In this document: positions 10,455 to 22,490 of the stretch, in pieces
How the letters are laid out: each line of letters begins with the position of its first letter
Numbering within the stretch: the stretch's first letter is position 1
Made by a program: the position numbers and the translations under genes
NCBI GenBank assembly: GCA_022578965.1
Contig: MU400583.1
Coordinates: 124,001-188,000, forward strand
Source of the DNA: Xylaria sp. FL1777
Taxonomy: Eukaryota; Ascomycota; Sordariomycetes; Xylariales; Xylariaceae
DNA: 64,000 nt
Reading direction: 5' to 3'
Notes under the pieces: generated by a model
Told to the model about the DNA's origin: nothing
Seen by the model: the letters and a program-made list of their open reading frames with translations, nothing else
Database searches by the model: none

Positions 10455-13400
10455 TCAAGCTTCGTTATCGTCCTTCCACGCGAAATATTGGTATGTTATA
10501 TAAACCGTAAGTAAGGCCACCAGAAAAGCCCCCAAGCCAAAAGCCGTTGAACTATTAGACGTTACTGCTGCATAGATGACCACTATGACGCCGCTCATGA
10601 CGAGTGCAGCCAATATCAGAAGCAGGATATACGTCCAATTCAACCCTTCGTTAACACGGATTCCCCATCCTATCACCCGTTGGCCATGTTGACCCGCTGG
10701 CCGAACCAATTCCTCGTTGAGCTTTTTGGGAAACGTCGTTATCCAGAACTTATCTGTATGGGGTCCTGGCTTCAGCAGGTGCTTCAATGGGATGTCGGCA
10801 ATCTCGACATCATCCATCGGTACGGGTTCGTAGAGATACCTTTTTGCCCTTATCTCCTCCTCCGGAGGGACCTCTCGTTTCCTGAACCACCTGGGGCAGC
10901 ATCTCTCTCCAATAGGGATTAATTGGAACTAATTGTTCATAGTTAGTTTCGGCTTTGATTTTCTTCCTAAACGTGTTAAACATAGCTATAAACTGGGTAC
11001 CTACCCGAACAAAATCCCCCGATGCAATCGTGTGAACGTGGGCCTTGCCCAGAGCATTACGCAAGATCTGAAATGAATTATAGAGATTTTGTAATGGCGG
11101 AAATAGTAAGCACGGGGTGTAGAGGAGCCTAGAAACTGATGATGGGATTATTCGTGAGATATGCCACTCATAGTCTCTACGGACCCTTTGATATTCCTGA
11201 GATATCTTCTCGAACAGATATTGGTCATTGCTAATGGAGCTAATTTCCAATTGAAGAAGAGTTGTTGAACTTTTTGTGTTAACACAAAGCAGAAGATATT
11301 GCGGTATTGGCCTCTGACTATTCGAGCTCGAAGTCTGACTTTCGATACTAGTGGCTTGGTAGTCTTCGGGCAATGGTGATGACGGGCCTTGAAATTGAGT
11401 AGGAAGGTGCTGCGAATTCGTGTTATTTCTCAAATATGCTTGAGCTGGCAGTGTCGGGGAAGTAGAATTCTGTGGGCTTTGAGGGTGCATCATAGCGGTC
11501 CGGGAACTAGCAGTTAGCCTCTGTCGAAATCTTTGCATTCCACCAGGTGATAACTCTTTGACATCAAGATAGGAGAGTTCTCCACAGCCCTTTACAAAGG
11601 TATTAGAAAATTGATAACTTCGGGTCAATAGGGAAACGAACACAATGGTAAAAGATCCGTTCATAGCCAAAAGGGGGTGTGGAGTAGATGCCCTTAAACC
11701 AAAGCCACAATTTGTTTTGTCTTCGTTCTCCAGCCCGGACTTGGCCAGTGGCAGGTTTTCCCATATACTTGCCTAGGAAGTCAACAAGTGGTTTTCCAGC
11801 TCTAACAGTGAGTTTCTTTGTACTCCAACGTGGGCTCAGCTGGAAATCATTCGCATGAGTAGGGGTTTTTGCCCTGTGACCGTCCAACGATGCTGACTGG
11901 ACTATGTCTGTATTTATGACCGTCATGTCTCTATTTTTCGCGTCTAGTTCTCGCGGGTGACTTATAGACTGTTTTCTATAAACACCCCCGCCTTCGGGGT
12001 TATTCTTGATACTAAGAGGCCAGTGTGATCCTTGGGCCGCAGAGTTGGTAAAATTTGATGATTCTGTCTCATTCCTTCCATTCGAATCTGGAACGAGAAA
12101 AGCTGACCCATGTATAACCAGAGCAGTAGCAACCAAATTTGGCCATTGTCCTAAAGACGTTAGAAGACAATCTTAGTCATGCTTTAATGAACAGAGAGGT
12201 TGCATACCAACAGTACTAAAGCGCTCAGTCTCGCAAATCATCCATATGTTTATCTCGCCAGAAATGAGAATTCCAATGGCAAAACCGACATATATGCACC
12301 CCAGAATATTTCTTACGATATTTTCAACTTTCATATCGATGATGACCATTAGGCCCAACCTTTCACCAGTGGTATGGCCAATTGTCTGGGTTGTTTGCTG
12401 GGGCTTTCGGTCGTTTCTTTGCCTCCAATTAGGTCCTAATAATACGTCTTCCCATGCAAGGATCTAGTAAGACAAACTCAATTAGCACTCCTCTTTGCCA
12501 TCATCAGAACCATACTTTGACTGATCTCTTAAACGATTAGATAGAAGACAAGGGACAAGCCAACGGTCAATTCGTGTTGTCTGGGGAAGGATGACTAGGT
12601 AGATTAGAAGGCAACGTACTAGAACGATAACTGGCACTAATGTGGTCCCTGCTGCTAGTATAGCAACTGTCCTGAATCCGAGTGTCATAGATTGTGGAAT
12701 GACATAGATAGAAGCTTCTTCCTGGCGGATAGGGGAGTATGGGACGCCATCACTGACACCACAGTGCCGGTCACACTCTGTGTTCCGATAAGGTAATCCC
12801 CATAAATTATAAGAGTCGATGGGATTATCAGAGCCATCAGGAACGCAGGTATGGACTTGGGTTCGGAAGAACTCGACGGTCAGGCTTAACATGCCTATAC
12901 ACGATATCAGCAACTTAATACAGAGTACAGCTCCCTTAAGTCACTTACCAATAAGCAAGAGAAACGTCCAAACAGATATGAAGTTCCCCGTTCTTCGTTT
13001 AACTCGTGCCGTTAGTCCATCTATGCGCGGATAGAAAAGATCTACTATATAAAGGTACCTGCTTCGCCCCCTGTGGTCCACGAGTAGAGTGTGAGTGTAC
13101 CTACCTCCTTGAAAAACTAAGGATAACCGGGGCGGTTAATATCGCTATTGAGCATAGCTGGAATGCTCCGTAGATGTCCATATCAACCGCATCTGTGATA
13201 GCAGGGGTTAGAGCTGGGGAATTTGACATGGCTCAAAAGCACCGGCTCACAGTCTACATGGACGGCCGCGAGTACGATGGAGTGTAGCGATGCCACAGCT
13301 GGCACCAACATGGCCGAGGCTATACAAGCGTTTCTCAGCCATTCTTGATGCTTAGCCAAGATACAGGTCGCAACAAGGACATAATATCTAGGGAGAATCG

Positions 13401-13533
13401 AGGTTAGAAAGGCAGGCAGCGGCGGTACGTATGCAGCGTCTACTAACAAAATCCTGGTTCCTAAGCCATATTGTTTAGAGAGAGGCCAAGCGCAGATGAC
13501 TTGTGTAGTTTCAGTCATGATCTTTCCGATCAC
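10455..13533 (-). pseudogene. Fungal polytopic membrane protein, frameshifted
   Basis: Seven exons on the minus strand: 13518-13251 (or from 13533), 13192-13105, 13058-12949, 12894-12620, 12463-12208, 12150-11642 and 11589-10455. All introns keep frame. The N-terminal half is multi-pass, with ICAWPLS, DMDIYGAFQLC and MLSLTVEFFRT. A long Ser/Gln-rich region follows, then a conserved C-terminal domain (QYLLLCVN..., NPYWREMLP..., FWITTFPKKLNE, GWGIRVNEGLNW) and two final membrane helices. This layout fits a large ascomycete family of unknown function. In the last exon, homology jumps frame at a run of four G (plus strand 10893-10896). Removing one base from the run would continue WREMLP into RWFRKREVPPEEE without a break, and the total would then be divisible by three (about 879 aa). 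It is therefore a recent pseudogene, or the run carries a sequencing error. Confidence 0.8.
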
Positions 13534-14884
13534 GATGTTGTCAGATACTAGTATTGAATGAGAAGTATGTAGTTGATACCTAAACTAGACGGCAACAAAG
13601 ACAGCTCTTGCCTTCGCCCAGCCTCTCGACTACGAGTGCGGGTTATAGAGGCCTCGAATAGCCAGGTATTCCCGTATTCTGTCCGTGTTTCGTGAACCCT
13701 ACAAGTATCCAGCATAGAACCTATCTTCCATCCAATGGAACAAATCATAATACCATTACAGCCACCGCCACAGTCATGCCAACAATCACCATGCATGACT
13801 GCTGAGCTCAGCCACTGTCGAACCACAATCCATTGGACAACCCCCGCGAAATCGCCGCCCCGTCGGCCTCGCTCCGCCCTTTTCATTGGAGCTTCGGTCA
13901 CGTCCGACCCAAGACTGATTAAGACCCCTCATTTGATTTAGGTATACAGCCCCACGTAGCAAAGGTAACATATTCGCAATATCTCATCAATGATGTAGAA
14001 AAGCAGGTCAAGGGGTTTTAGTATGCACAAGGTACGAGAAGATCGTGGCGATAACAATTAAACTAGAGAGACTTATTGCATTATTTATTCCGGGACTTAT
14101 AGTCTATAAAGCTCCTTGAAAGTGCCTAGCTCATGCTATACGGTAGGTACCCAATAATTGTTATTTGTAAAGCGGCCAAGGTAAGAATAGTAGAATAGGA
14201 TTCCTAGGTAAGATCAAAACAAGAGTTATTCAGCCCAAACATATGGTGTCACTAAATATATGTTAATTACTGAACTGTCAGGGGATATAGTCACATATAG
14301 TATATTTGGCCTTTTGTCTAGATTCAGGAAGCCCTAGGGGCCAATTGACCAACGTACCAGCTACTGAAATAGGGCGAAGAAACTCCCTAGGTTTAAGGGA
14401 TGACTCCACGCCTGGAATACAAGAAGATATGCTACATCCTACAGTTCTATGTATTGACCGATCAAATAAATAAGGGGAATATAGCAATCAAATAAGACGC
14501 AATCAATTAAAGCTTAAAGAAAAACCAACAACTAACTCCCTATAGTAACCTTGTTGTTCTATTGCAATAGCAACAGTATAGCCAAATTGCTATCCAGTCG
14601 GTATTCGCCTAGTTACCCACTTTACTTTACTTTCACTACTGACCAACCCCAGACACCAATCCTCGCTTCTTTGATTCATAGGTAAGTGCATCGTGTCTTT
14701 AGTTTTCTTCTGAGAGAAGGCAGGGTTCATTCTGCAGTATTAGGCTGTGTATCGGATCTCATCCGAGTTCGAACTTTTGGTTGAACTCAAGCGTAGCAAT
14801 TTGTGTGAGATCGAAATTCCCCAAACAAACACCTCAAGCGAGAAATCCTCGACTGAACTCTATTGCAGCTGGATTGTCTGCTAC
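13534..14884. other. Intergenic, no gene seen
   Basis: Lies between the 5' end of the frameshifted membrane-protein gene and the 3' end of the next minus-strand gene. A 117-codon minus frame (13901-13548) has no recognisable content. TAGGTACC motifs occur near 14143. Confidence 0.45.
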
Positions 14885-16031
14885 TTAGGGTGTTTTGGTT
14901 GTATCCCCGACAGGTGTAGCCAAAAGCCACCTCAAGATGCCCTTCATTTCCTCCTGAACCTTCCCCATTTTATCGGAATGTATGATGCGAGACTTCCAGA
15001 TATTGACAATACCCTTTTTACCGTCCATGAAGCCTTGCACTATACGGTATTGCCTGTGGGAGAAGGACACGAGGGTAACCTAGGAGTTGCACAGTTAGCC
15101 CCCGGAGCGAGGATAGAGGTCGCGCATTCAACAGGTCCGTTCATAGGAGTTATTAAGAAGGGGAAGGTACTGGAAAGGTCTGCCATACCGGCACAACATT
15201 ATGTTTCTCGTTCTTGGCTAGGCGGAGGGCAATAAGTGTGAGCATGACTATACACCATACTTCACTGAAAAGTAGTGAGTCCTCCTTATGGAGATGGTCA
15301 TCTATCAAGGTGCAGGTGACGTGTGGGAGTGATTTATTCGTAGGTTCCAGAAGTAGTTCGACCTGCCAGCTAAGGTCACCTTTAGGATAATACCGGAGCT
15401 TATGTTTCTCGTATTCATCCGGTCTACCGACAGTGGATTAGTACGAGTGATTCAAGCCGCTATGCCACACTTACCTTCGGTCAAACCAACCCAAGCGCTC
15501 TGAGAGAAATGTGTCATTGTGTACAGTCATAAAATACTCCCCCACGTGGCTGGTGAGCATATGTGCGGTGGAGTAATTTTGACTGTAGTTCAATGGGCCC
15601 AGGTCCTTAAAGCGACGAAAGTTGTGTTCTTGGGCGAATTTTTGCATCTGCTGAGCTGACACTATGTTGAAGTATTTATTTCCATGCGCAGTGGAGCTAT
15701 TGATATCCAGCTCACTACAACTGATATGAAGATTCCCCCAATCTTTCTGATGGATGTACGGGTTGGTGCGCACTTCCCGAAGGGCCTTCAGAATACTCAT
15801 ACCAAGCGGGACGCAAAGCTGTTTAGATTTATACACTGCAGTTGGGGGAACGGATGCGTGGCTTTGGTTCGCCTGAAGTAAATGCGGTTGAAGTGAATGT
15901 GACTGATGTGAACTCGGCTGATGTGAGCGTGCCTGTTGGGGATACATGATGCTCGGAGGTTCTGATGTAACTTTGGGTTCGACTTGTGTCTCATCGACTC
16001 GCTTTGGGCTGGTCGCTCTTCTTAGAGACAT
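14885..16031 (-). CDS. Fungal protein of unknown function, three exons
   Basis: Exons 16031-15475, 15423-15189 and 15079-14885 give 328 residues. Intron 1 is 51 bp (GTAAGT, TACTAAT, TAG) and intron 2 is 109 bp (GTATGG, GCTAAC, TAG). Residues 1-75 are Ser/His/Gln-rich and disordered. The folded part begins at CVPLGMSILKALREVRTNPY. Its C-terminal third has a pattern I know from many fungal lineage-specific proteins of unknown role: a hydrophobic strand-helix stretch around LALRLAKNEKHNVVPVTLVS, then YRIVQGFMDGKKGIVNIW. No catalytic motif or signal peptide is seen. Plus-strand open frames over this locus are antisense shadows. Confidence 0.75.
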
Positions 16032-16268
16032 GGCGGCTTATTTATATATTGAGAAGAAACCTCGTCGCCGTAATCAATTACAACACTGACCGCCTAACTG
16101 GGGGTTGGCTGGTCGATGTTTGTTATGCGCGCTGTTGGTAATACTTGAGACGCGCGCGCGCTGTTGGTCGTGTTGGTCAAGTACGGTAAAATGTGTGGTG
16201 AATGGTAGATGGTGAATGTGTTGAGGTTTCAAAGGTAAGTACCTACCTGGGTAGGTTATGGGGACGGT

Positions 16269-16497
16269 GGGCCATTACCACATAACACCGACAAACGAAA
16301 ATGAAATTCAGAAAGCCCAAAAAGCAGCATTTATTACAATTACACCACAGTTACACCACAATTACACCATAATTACAGCCTTTTATTTTATTCTAATTAG
16401 ATGAAAGGGTAATTATAGCATTAGTAATTATAATACTACTTTTTCTTTTCAATTAAATCTTGAACTTCTGATTGTTGGTGGCATGTGGTAGTGGCCC
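16269..16497. mobile_element. MITE-like element A
   Basis: Starts GGGCCATTACCACATAACAC and ends with the near-complement GTGGCATGTGGTAGTGGCCC, terminal inverted repeats of about 28 bp. The interior is AT-rich, with ATTACACCAC direct repeats at 16334-16375. No coding capacity. A clear target duplication is not visible. Confidence 0.6.
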
Positions 16498-16507
16498 ACG
16501 GATAGGT

Positions 16508-16733
16508 GGGCCATTACCACATGCCACCGACAAACCAAAAAGCTACAAGCTACCAAACATTCTAACAAAGCCAAAACTAAATAAATAAAAAAATAAACAA
16601 ATTAATTCAATTAAATATAGATTCGTACGATGAATTAATTCAATTAAATGTAAGTGTATGTATAAAAAAAGCCATTAGTTTGGTCTTTTTCTGAATTTCA
16701 TTTTTGATTGTCGGTATTATGTGGTAATGGCCC
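16508..16733. mobile_element. MITE-like element B, head-to-head with A
   Basis: Starts GGGCCATTACCACATGCCAC ten bases after element A and ends with TCGGTATTATGTGGTAATGG plus CCC. Its right end matches the left end of element A over about 46 bp in inverted orientation, more closely than its own left end does. The A+B pair may therefore be a single 465-bp inverted dimer. Confidence 0.6.
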
Positions 16734-17574
16734 TCCGCATATGGGTCACATGTTGACCTATAGCTCGGCCAATCATATCGCATATAGTGTAGGTACATAT
16801 TCCCCTCTCCTGGCAGGTATCTTAACACTCAGCACCAACAGCACCATCAGATGTTTCTGGGTACCGGTTATGAGGTTGGCCCATCACCAACAGAATCTCG
16901 TTCCGGTAAAGAAGCCGTTCAAGTCTGCCTATCACCTAACATTAGGCCAGTCTAGAGGTCGGTCACAACCGCGCCGCTGAGAGTTGGCCGACCTGTTAGT
17001 TACCGCACCACTAACCCAGCCAATGATCTTATGAATACCCTCTCAAGTAACGCCGAGGGTAAACACCAAACACGGTTGAATGAAATCCAACTCGCGGCTC
17101 AGCCTTGTCCCCGACCCTGCTCTGGTTCTTTCTCTCAGGTAGTATCGGCCACGGCAGAATGAATCTATTCGGGGATGGTATCGTATTTGTTAGTTACATC
17201 ACAGTCGTCGCCATAACTTAGCTAGGTAACAGCTTTCTTTTCGCGCACATGACTGGTCCACAGATAACACGTTATAGCAAGTTACAGCAAATCATGAACT
17301 GACTCCTAAGCGCTTGGTGCGGATAATGGGAGTGTCGGTTTCACACAATCCCAACGACGGCTTGGTCAATCTTAGTGACGATGACGGGGCTGTGTTCACT
17401 TGGCTCGAGTATAAGACTCCTTAGAGGGTTCTAAGACAACATTCGCGATCTTGACTTTTGCTGCCCATGCAAACCCTACCGTTCAATCCTGCACTGGGAT
17501 TTGTTTAGAACTACATACAGTTCTACATCCAGCCCCCCTACTTATCTCTTCTATCGTGGACACCGCCGTGGACA

Positions 17575-18969
17575 ATGTCTCATCAAATACCTACGGACGA
17601 TGAATCGTGGAGAAGGCACTCCCAGACACTACAACACAGATCTATTCACGACTATGAATCAGCCGCCTCTGGTTCGAAAATCAAGCGACCACAGTTCCTG
17701 CTCCTTCGTATCATATGGAAGAACAATCATTTATCGAATATTCTCCAGGATACTGCCCGTTGGATTAATCCTAATTATTTACAACATGCGCGGCATTTCT
17801 TATACTCGGATGAAATGAAATCCTACTGGCAAACGTATCTTAACTCTACTTCCTACTCCTCAGTAACTTCAATCCAGCAAGCTTGGACCGGTCTTGGCGC
17901 CTTTTCTCTCGTCCGATACCACCAGCTCCAATCGCAAGGCTTGACGATAGAGGGTGCTGGCACCCCCAAGCTGGATTTCTCTCCGATCGCATCCAGAACG
18001 AGAGCTCAGACTAGAAGGATCCCTACCCCCACAACCCCAACTCGGACCCCAGCTTCAACTCCAGCTCCAACTCGGGCCCCAGCTCCAGCTTCAACTCGGA
18101 CCCCAGTTCCAGCTTCAACTCCAGCTTCAACTCCAGTTCCAGCTCCAGCTTCAACTCGGCCCTCAGTTCCAGCTTCAACTCGGGCTTCAGCTCCAGCTTC
18201 AACTCCAGCTTCAGCTTCATTGCCCTCAACTCAGAATGATTTAGAGCTGGCCTCAGATCTAGATGAAATGCGTCTGAGCAACTCTCCCCATACGCCATCT
18301 CCGCCTGCGACACCAGAGGACTATTCTTCTCCCTTTGTAGACCCGTCAACGCTCAAGGACATACAGGATGAACAGATCGTAAATACGGCTCTCATCGACT
18401 ACCTTAACTCTCTAGCGATCCCCTGCAAAGAGCTTACGGCAGACTGGAAATTGCATCGCCTTTCTCTCATTGCGCGAAACAGCAATAGGGAGAAAACATA
18501 CGAAGCAAGAGTGGATGGATATTTGGAGAGGCGAAGTGACAGAAAGCCCTTGGTAATCCTAGAGGTCAAACCATGTAGAAGATTCAATAATGAGGATCCA
18601 ATAAGGATGCAAGAGAGCGCGCAGATGGCTGCTTGGATCAGCCAATATCCGCCACGTAACCTAGACGCCATTCGCGCTAATAAGGAGACAAAACAGTAAG
18701 AATCGCCTATATGTTTCACGGGTCTTTGCTAATGGGGTGCGACCAGACGTCTCCTAATCTCACAAGACCGTCATCAAATCTATCTAACCTTTGCAAGGTT
18801 CGACGCAGATTATGTTGATTATATCTGCCATAAGACACATGATGCCCAGGAAGTGTCTTCCCTTGTGATGCACGAGTTCGGCCCGTTTGATGTTGGTGTT
18901 AAACTAGATATGGAAAGAGCAGGAGAGCTCATACTTGGTTATGCACTGGAAGCGTGCCACACTATGTAA
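17575..18969 (+). CDS. PD-(D/E)XK-like nuclease candidate with PAST-rich linker
   Basis: Exons 17575-18695 and 18747-18969; the 51-bp intron has donor GTAAGA and acceptor CCAG, giving 447 residues. The N-terminal 140 residues are helical. Residues about 145-220 are an imperfect repeat of Pro-Ala-Ser-Thr units (for example TPASTPAPTRAPAPAST). The C-terminal domain has an Asp in VDGYLERR (about 312) and the E-x-K of LVILEVKP (about 328), then a Gln-bearing helix RMQESAQMAAWI, the order expected of a PD-(D/E)XK fold. Exon 2 supplies DRHQIYLTFARFDADYVDYI, which belongs to the same fungal family. Nuclease activity is inferred only from fold motifs; related fungal proteins are uncharacterised. No signal peptide. 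Confidence 0.75.
18007..18222 (+). repeat. Imperfect tandem repeat in the linker of the nuclease candidate
   Basis: Units close to CCAGCTTCAACTCCAGCTC and CCAACTCGGGCC alternate about a dozen times, encoding the Pro/Ala/Ser/Thr linker. Repeats of this kind expand and contract, so alleles are likely to differ in length. Confidence 0.8.
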
Positions 18970-21372
18970 TCACTATTGCAATCTCTTATGCCCGGCCAGA
19001 TGACCATGTATTTCATTATTTACTAAAATTCTACTGAGTCATAGATCAATGAATTATCTTACATGACCATGTGCCACCTCTTTTTTTTTTTTTTTTTCTT
19101 TTGCTATTGCTTGCACTTTATAGGTAGGGTTAGTAAAGCGAGAATATGTGAAACATAGCAAGGAGCAATAAACTGTCTATTGTTACGATATACCTAGGCA
19201 GTGTTGAAATATGCCTGCAACAAAAAGAAATAGGAGACAGCCGCCGTATTAGTCCTATATACCTATGGTATGAAAAGATCGAGACTATACAATAGATAGA
19301 TACTGCTCTATCTCCTGCTATCATCTCCTGCTATCATCTCCTTCTCCACTCGGCTTCTCATCTACCATTATCCGGATGTAAGTGACTTATGGCTTAAATA
19401 TAGGTTATATTCTGAGTTTGAAAACTCTAAGATGAGTATTGGACTCGACAACCAGTGTCAACTCGCTGTTGCTGGTAATATTGAAGAAATCAGGCATCTT
19501 GCCTTCGACGGGTGAGCGTCGCCCAGAAATACCAACACAACTCGACGGTATTCACTGTTATGATAACGTTGTATCCTAGCCATAGCGCTCTTACTCCTAC
19601 AGCGCTAGCACGAGTATTCGGTGTACCTTCGACTTAACAGCCCTCATCTCTTAAAGATCACCGTATCGTAAGGTGACTTTGAAAAAGTTCAAATCATAGC
19701 TGATTCTAATAACTTCCATCGTAAATATCATAAAGCATTTCACAATGAAAGATTTCAGATCCAGCCTTGCCAAGTGCCCAGGTATATCAGAAAAGCGAGC
19801 ACTGACCGTTGATGATGTACTCAGCATCATCAACGCAACGCTGTTTCCCCTGGAAAAGTAAGCCTAGAATAGAAACGGCCTTCTCCTCGTACTTATATCA
19901 TCGCGAAGCAGCACCTTTGACCAGAGCTTTGGAAAGCTTTGTAGGGTGGTTTGGCAATCGGATGACTCTGATGACGCTAATGAGTTGTTGCTCTACGACG
20001 TATTTCTTGGCATCTCTTTTAGTACCCGCTCGGCCTTGGTCATGTTTCCGCTCTGGTTAAGAAACACTACTAGGCATGTGCTGAATGTCATCCAATCATG
20101 GCTCAAAATCCTAATGGTTATATGGAGCCAGTTATATGGCACCTTGGTTACAAATCATGTGATTGCCCATACCAAGTTCAAATGGAATACCGGGCCACAA
20201 ACCTACATGTAGAAGAACTTGATACGTTAGTAAAAGGAAATGTATGCCTACCAAGAGAGATAGAAAAAATACAGAGCACCAGCCGTTACTATATTTCAGT
20301 AGAGGCATACCTCTACCTTACAGTTACCTACCGTGACTTATTTCTCCGGAAACGGTACTGACATAGTATTACGGAGATAAAGTAGTTATTAAACGGTGGT
20401 TTTCTCCGCATCAAGCTTGCCTACCTAGTACATATATATCGGTCTTAATTTAGAGAATCAATAGTAATACCTAGCCGGACGCCGCTTTGGCCTCATACTG
20501 TAGATTCTCTACCTACCTAGTCTATCTATATACAGTATGTAGAATTTCGATGCTATTACGTACTAAGGGCTTGGCACACATATGTACGTGAATAGGTACA
20601 GTGTGGGCACTGTAAATTTGCTATTGTTTTTCCTAACTGGGTTAGAAATACCTGGCATTATTCCTATCCTAGGCTAAATCCAAAACGAAACAGACATGGT
20701 CCGAAAGAGGGATGGTGCTACTTTGTGAACACGAGAGGTCCCATTGATGAATTTTTTACTTCTGTAAGACGCCGATCTCCTGCCATCTGTGGCAGTTGGC
20801 AGCTATCACTCTTAGGGAAACGATGCCCGCTTTTTCACCCTTTTCCCCCGGCAACCAGTCAGCTTTGTAGCCAGTTAGCTTTGTAGTGTACACTGTAGTC
20901 TGTTGCGGACCAGCACATCGCCAGCTTCCTCGCTTCAGCCCAACTCAGCCAGCCTGTTTCTGGCAGAGCAACAAGACAGCCCACCCCTCGCCGTTCGCTC
21001 CAGCCCACCATTTCTCTACCGATGGCATAACATACCGTCTCAACCCATCCCATCCATCCCATAGGTTTCATAGTCATTCGTTCTGAGACAAATCATAATA
21101 GCCAATAATAATACCACATCGCCGCCATCTCTACCACCTCCGGGGCCACTGACATCGCCCGCCGTTCGTTCTCCCCAGGTATAGCCATCGCCATCGTCGA
21201 TACCATCGATACCATCAATACACGACCCGTACATATCTTACCTGTGTCGTTGGGCTCCGCTCTGTCGAGGGAACGCCGCGGCTCACGATCGCTATAACTA
21301 CCGTGCCCCGACTCTCGTAGTGCCTTGGGGCTTGGCCATTCACATCCTGCCGTGATTCCAAGGGGCGACAAG
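18970..21372. other. Long intergenic stretch, possible decayed coding
   Basis: Holds a 17-base T run at 19081-19097. From 19432 to about 20360 several short frames look partly coding (for example VVWQSDDSDDANELLLYDVF at about 19943) but are broken by stops and frame changes, and I could not assemble a gene. 20860-21080 is CT-rich, typical of the promoter and leader of the Chs7 gene. Confidence 0.35.
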
Positions 21373-22490
21373 ATGGGAGGCTTCGGTGACTTCACCGACA
21401 TCTGCCATACGGCACCTCTGCCGCTATGTGCTTCCGTCGGTCCCATGAGTTCGCTCTCCAGCGGCGTCGGAGTTGACACGGACTGCTTCGCGCGGAATAT
21501 CGAGCTCGCAAACACCATCATATTTCAGGGCGCGTCCAGCTTCCTCCACATCATCGCGCTCGGCCTGACCGTCATCATGATCTTGCACATCCGGGGCAAG
21601 TTCACAGCTGTCGGTAAGTCCATCGCATAGACATGTATCTGAAGAGGCAGCAGAAGAGTGATAGCTAACGTGGTTATCCATAGGTCGCAAAGAGATCCTC
21701 ACGTTCTTCTACCTCTTCCTGACTTTGACCGTCCTCTCTCTCATCATCGACGCCGGTGTCGTTCCTGTGGGCTCCGCTCCGTATCCCTACTTCGTTGCCA
21801 TACAAGCGGGCTTTTCATCTGCTCTCATTACCTGCCTCCTGATCAATGGTTTCGTTGGCTTTCAGCTGTATGAAGATGGCACACCGTTGTCACTTTGGAT
21901 GCTCCGACTCTGTTCATTCGTCGCCTGGCTCATCTCGTTCTTTGTCTCACTGGCGACTTTTAAATCCTGGGCCGGGCTCGGACCAACCAACACCGTGGGC
22001 CTGTTTGCGGTTCTCTACCTCCTCAATGGTATTCAACTAGTGATATACGTCGCTCTGCAGGTTCTGCTAGTAGTCCGGACCTTAGAAGATCAGTGGCCTC
22101 TCGGACACATTGCCTTTGGTGTCTTCTTTTTTGTCGCGGGGCAAGTACTGCTCTACGCTGTCAGCTCAATCATATGCAATGGGACGAGCCACTACATTGA
22201 TGGTCTTCTTTTCGCTACTGTCGGCAATCTACTCGCAGTTATGATGATTTACAAGGTATGTCTTCATGTGAACTTTGCTAATGTGCTAGACTAATATTAC
22301 CTTCTAGTACTGGGATTCTATTACTAAAGAGGACCTCGAGTTCTCTGTTGGAACCCGGATGAACAATTGGGAAGTCAAGGAGCTGCTTCCAGAAGAAGAT
22401 CGACGTACGACTGTTTACGCTGATGATCCATACGGACATTCCAGTTCTTATGATCACTCATACTCGCCCAACAGGACGTCCCGCTACTAG
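21373..22490 (+). CDS. CHS7: Chitin synthase export chaperone
   Basis: Exons 21373-21613, 21684-22255 and 22308-22490 give 331 residues. Introns are 70 and 52 bp with donors GTAAGT and GTATGT. Chs7 is an ER membrane protein needed for class III-type (Chs3) chitin synthase to leave the ER. The whole protein matches the family: start [11 protein letters not shown], then [20 protein letters not shown], the Gly-Arg-Lys-Glu loop after helix 2, [31 protein letters not shown] and the tail [15 protein letters not shown]. Seven hydrophobic segments are visible. I chose the ATG at 21373 because the conserved N-terminus begins there, although the frame is open 16 codons further upstream. The gene is intact. 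Confidence 0.97.

Larger units (their letters stand above)
16032..17574. other. Repeat-bearing intergenic region
   Basis: Contains a short alternating CG run near 16153, a CTACCTGGGTAGG motif near 16244, and the inverted-repeat elements at 16269-16733 listed separately. No gene is seen between 16734 and 17574; the 3' part is the presumed promoter of the gene at 17575. Confidence 0.5.

Noticed and set aside
13548..13901. 117-codon minus-strand frame
   Set aside because: No recognisable motif, overlapping frames on both strands, and no splice sites joining it to the neighbouring membrane-protein gene.
14747..15235. 162-codon plus-strand frame
   Set aside because: Antisense to exons 2 and 3 of the minus-strand gene 14885-16031, which has conserved content and proper introns.
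18023..18349. Minus-strand Leu/Glu-repeat frame over the PAST linker
   Set aside because: It is the mirror of a tandem repeat in the plus-strand gene, not a separate coiled-coil protein.
19432..20361. Several short coding-like frames (e.g. VVWQSDDSDDANELLLYDVF)
   Set aside because: Could not be joined by plausible introns and match no family I know; kept only as a possible decayed region.
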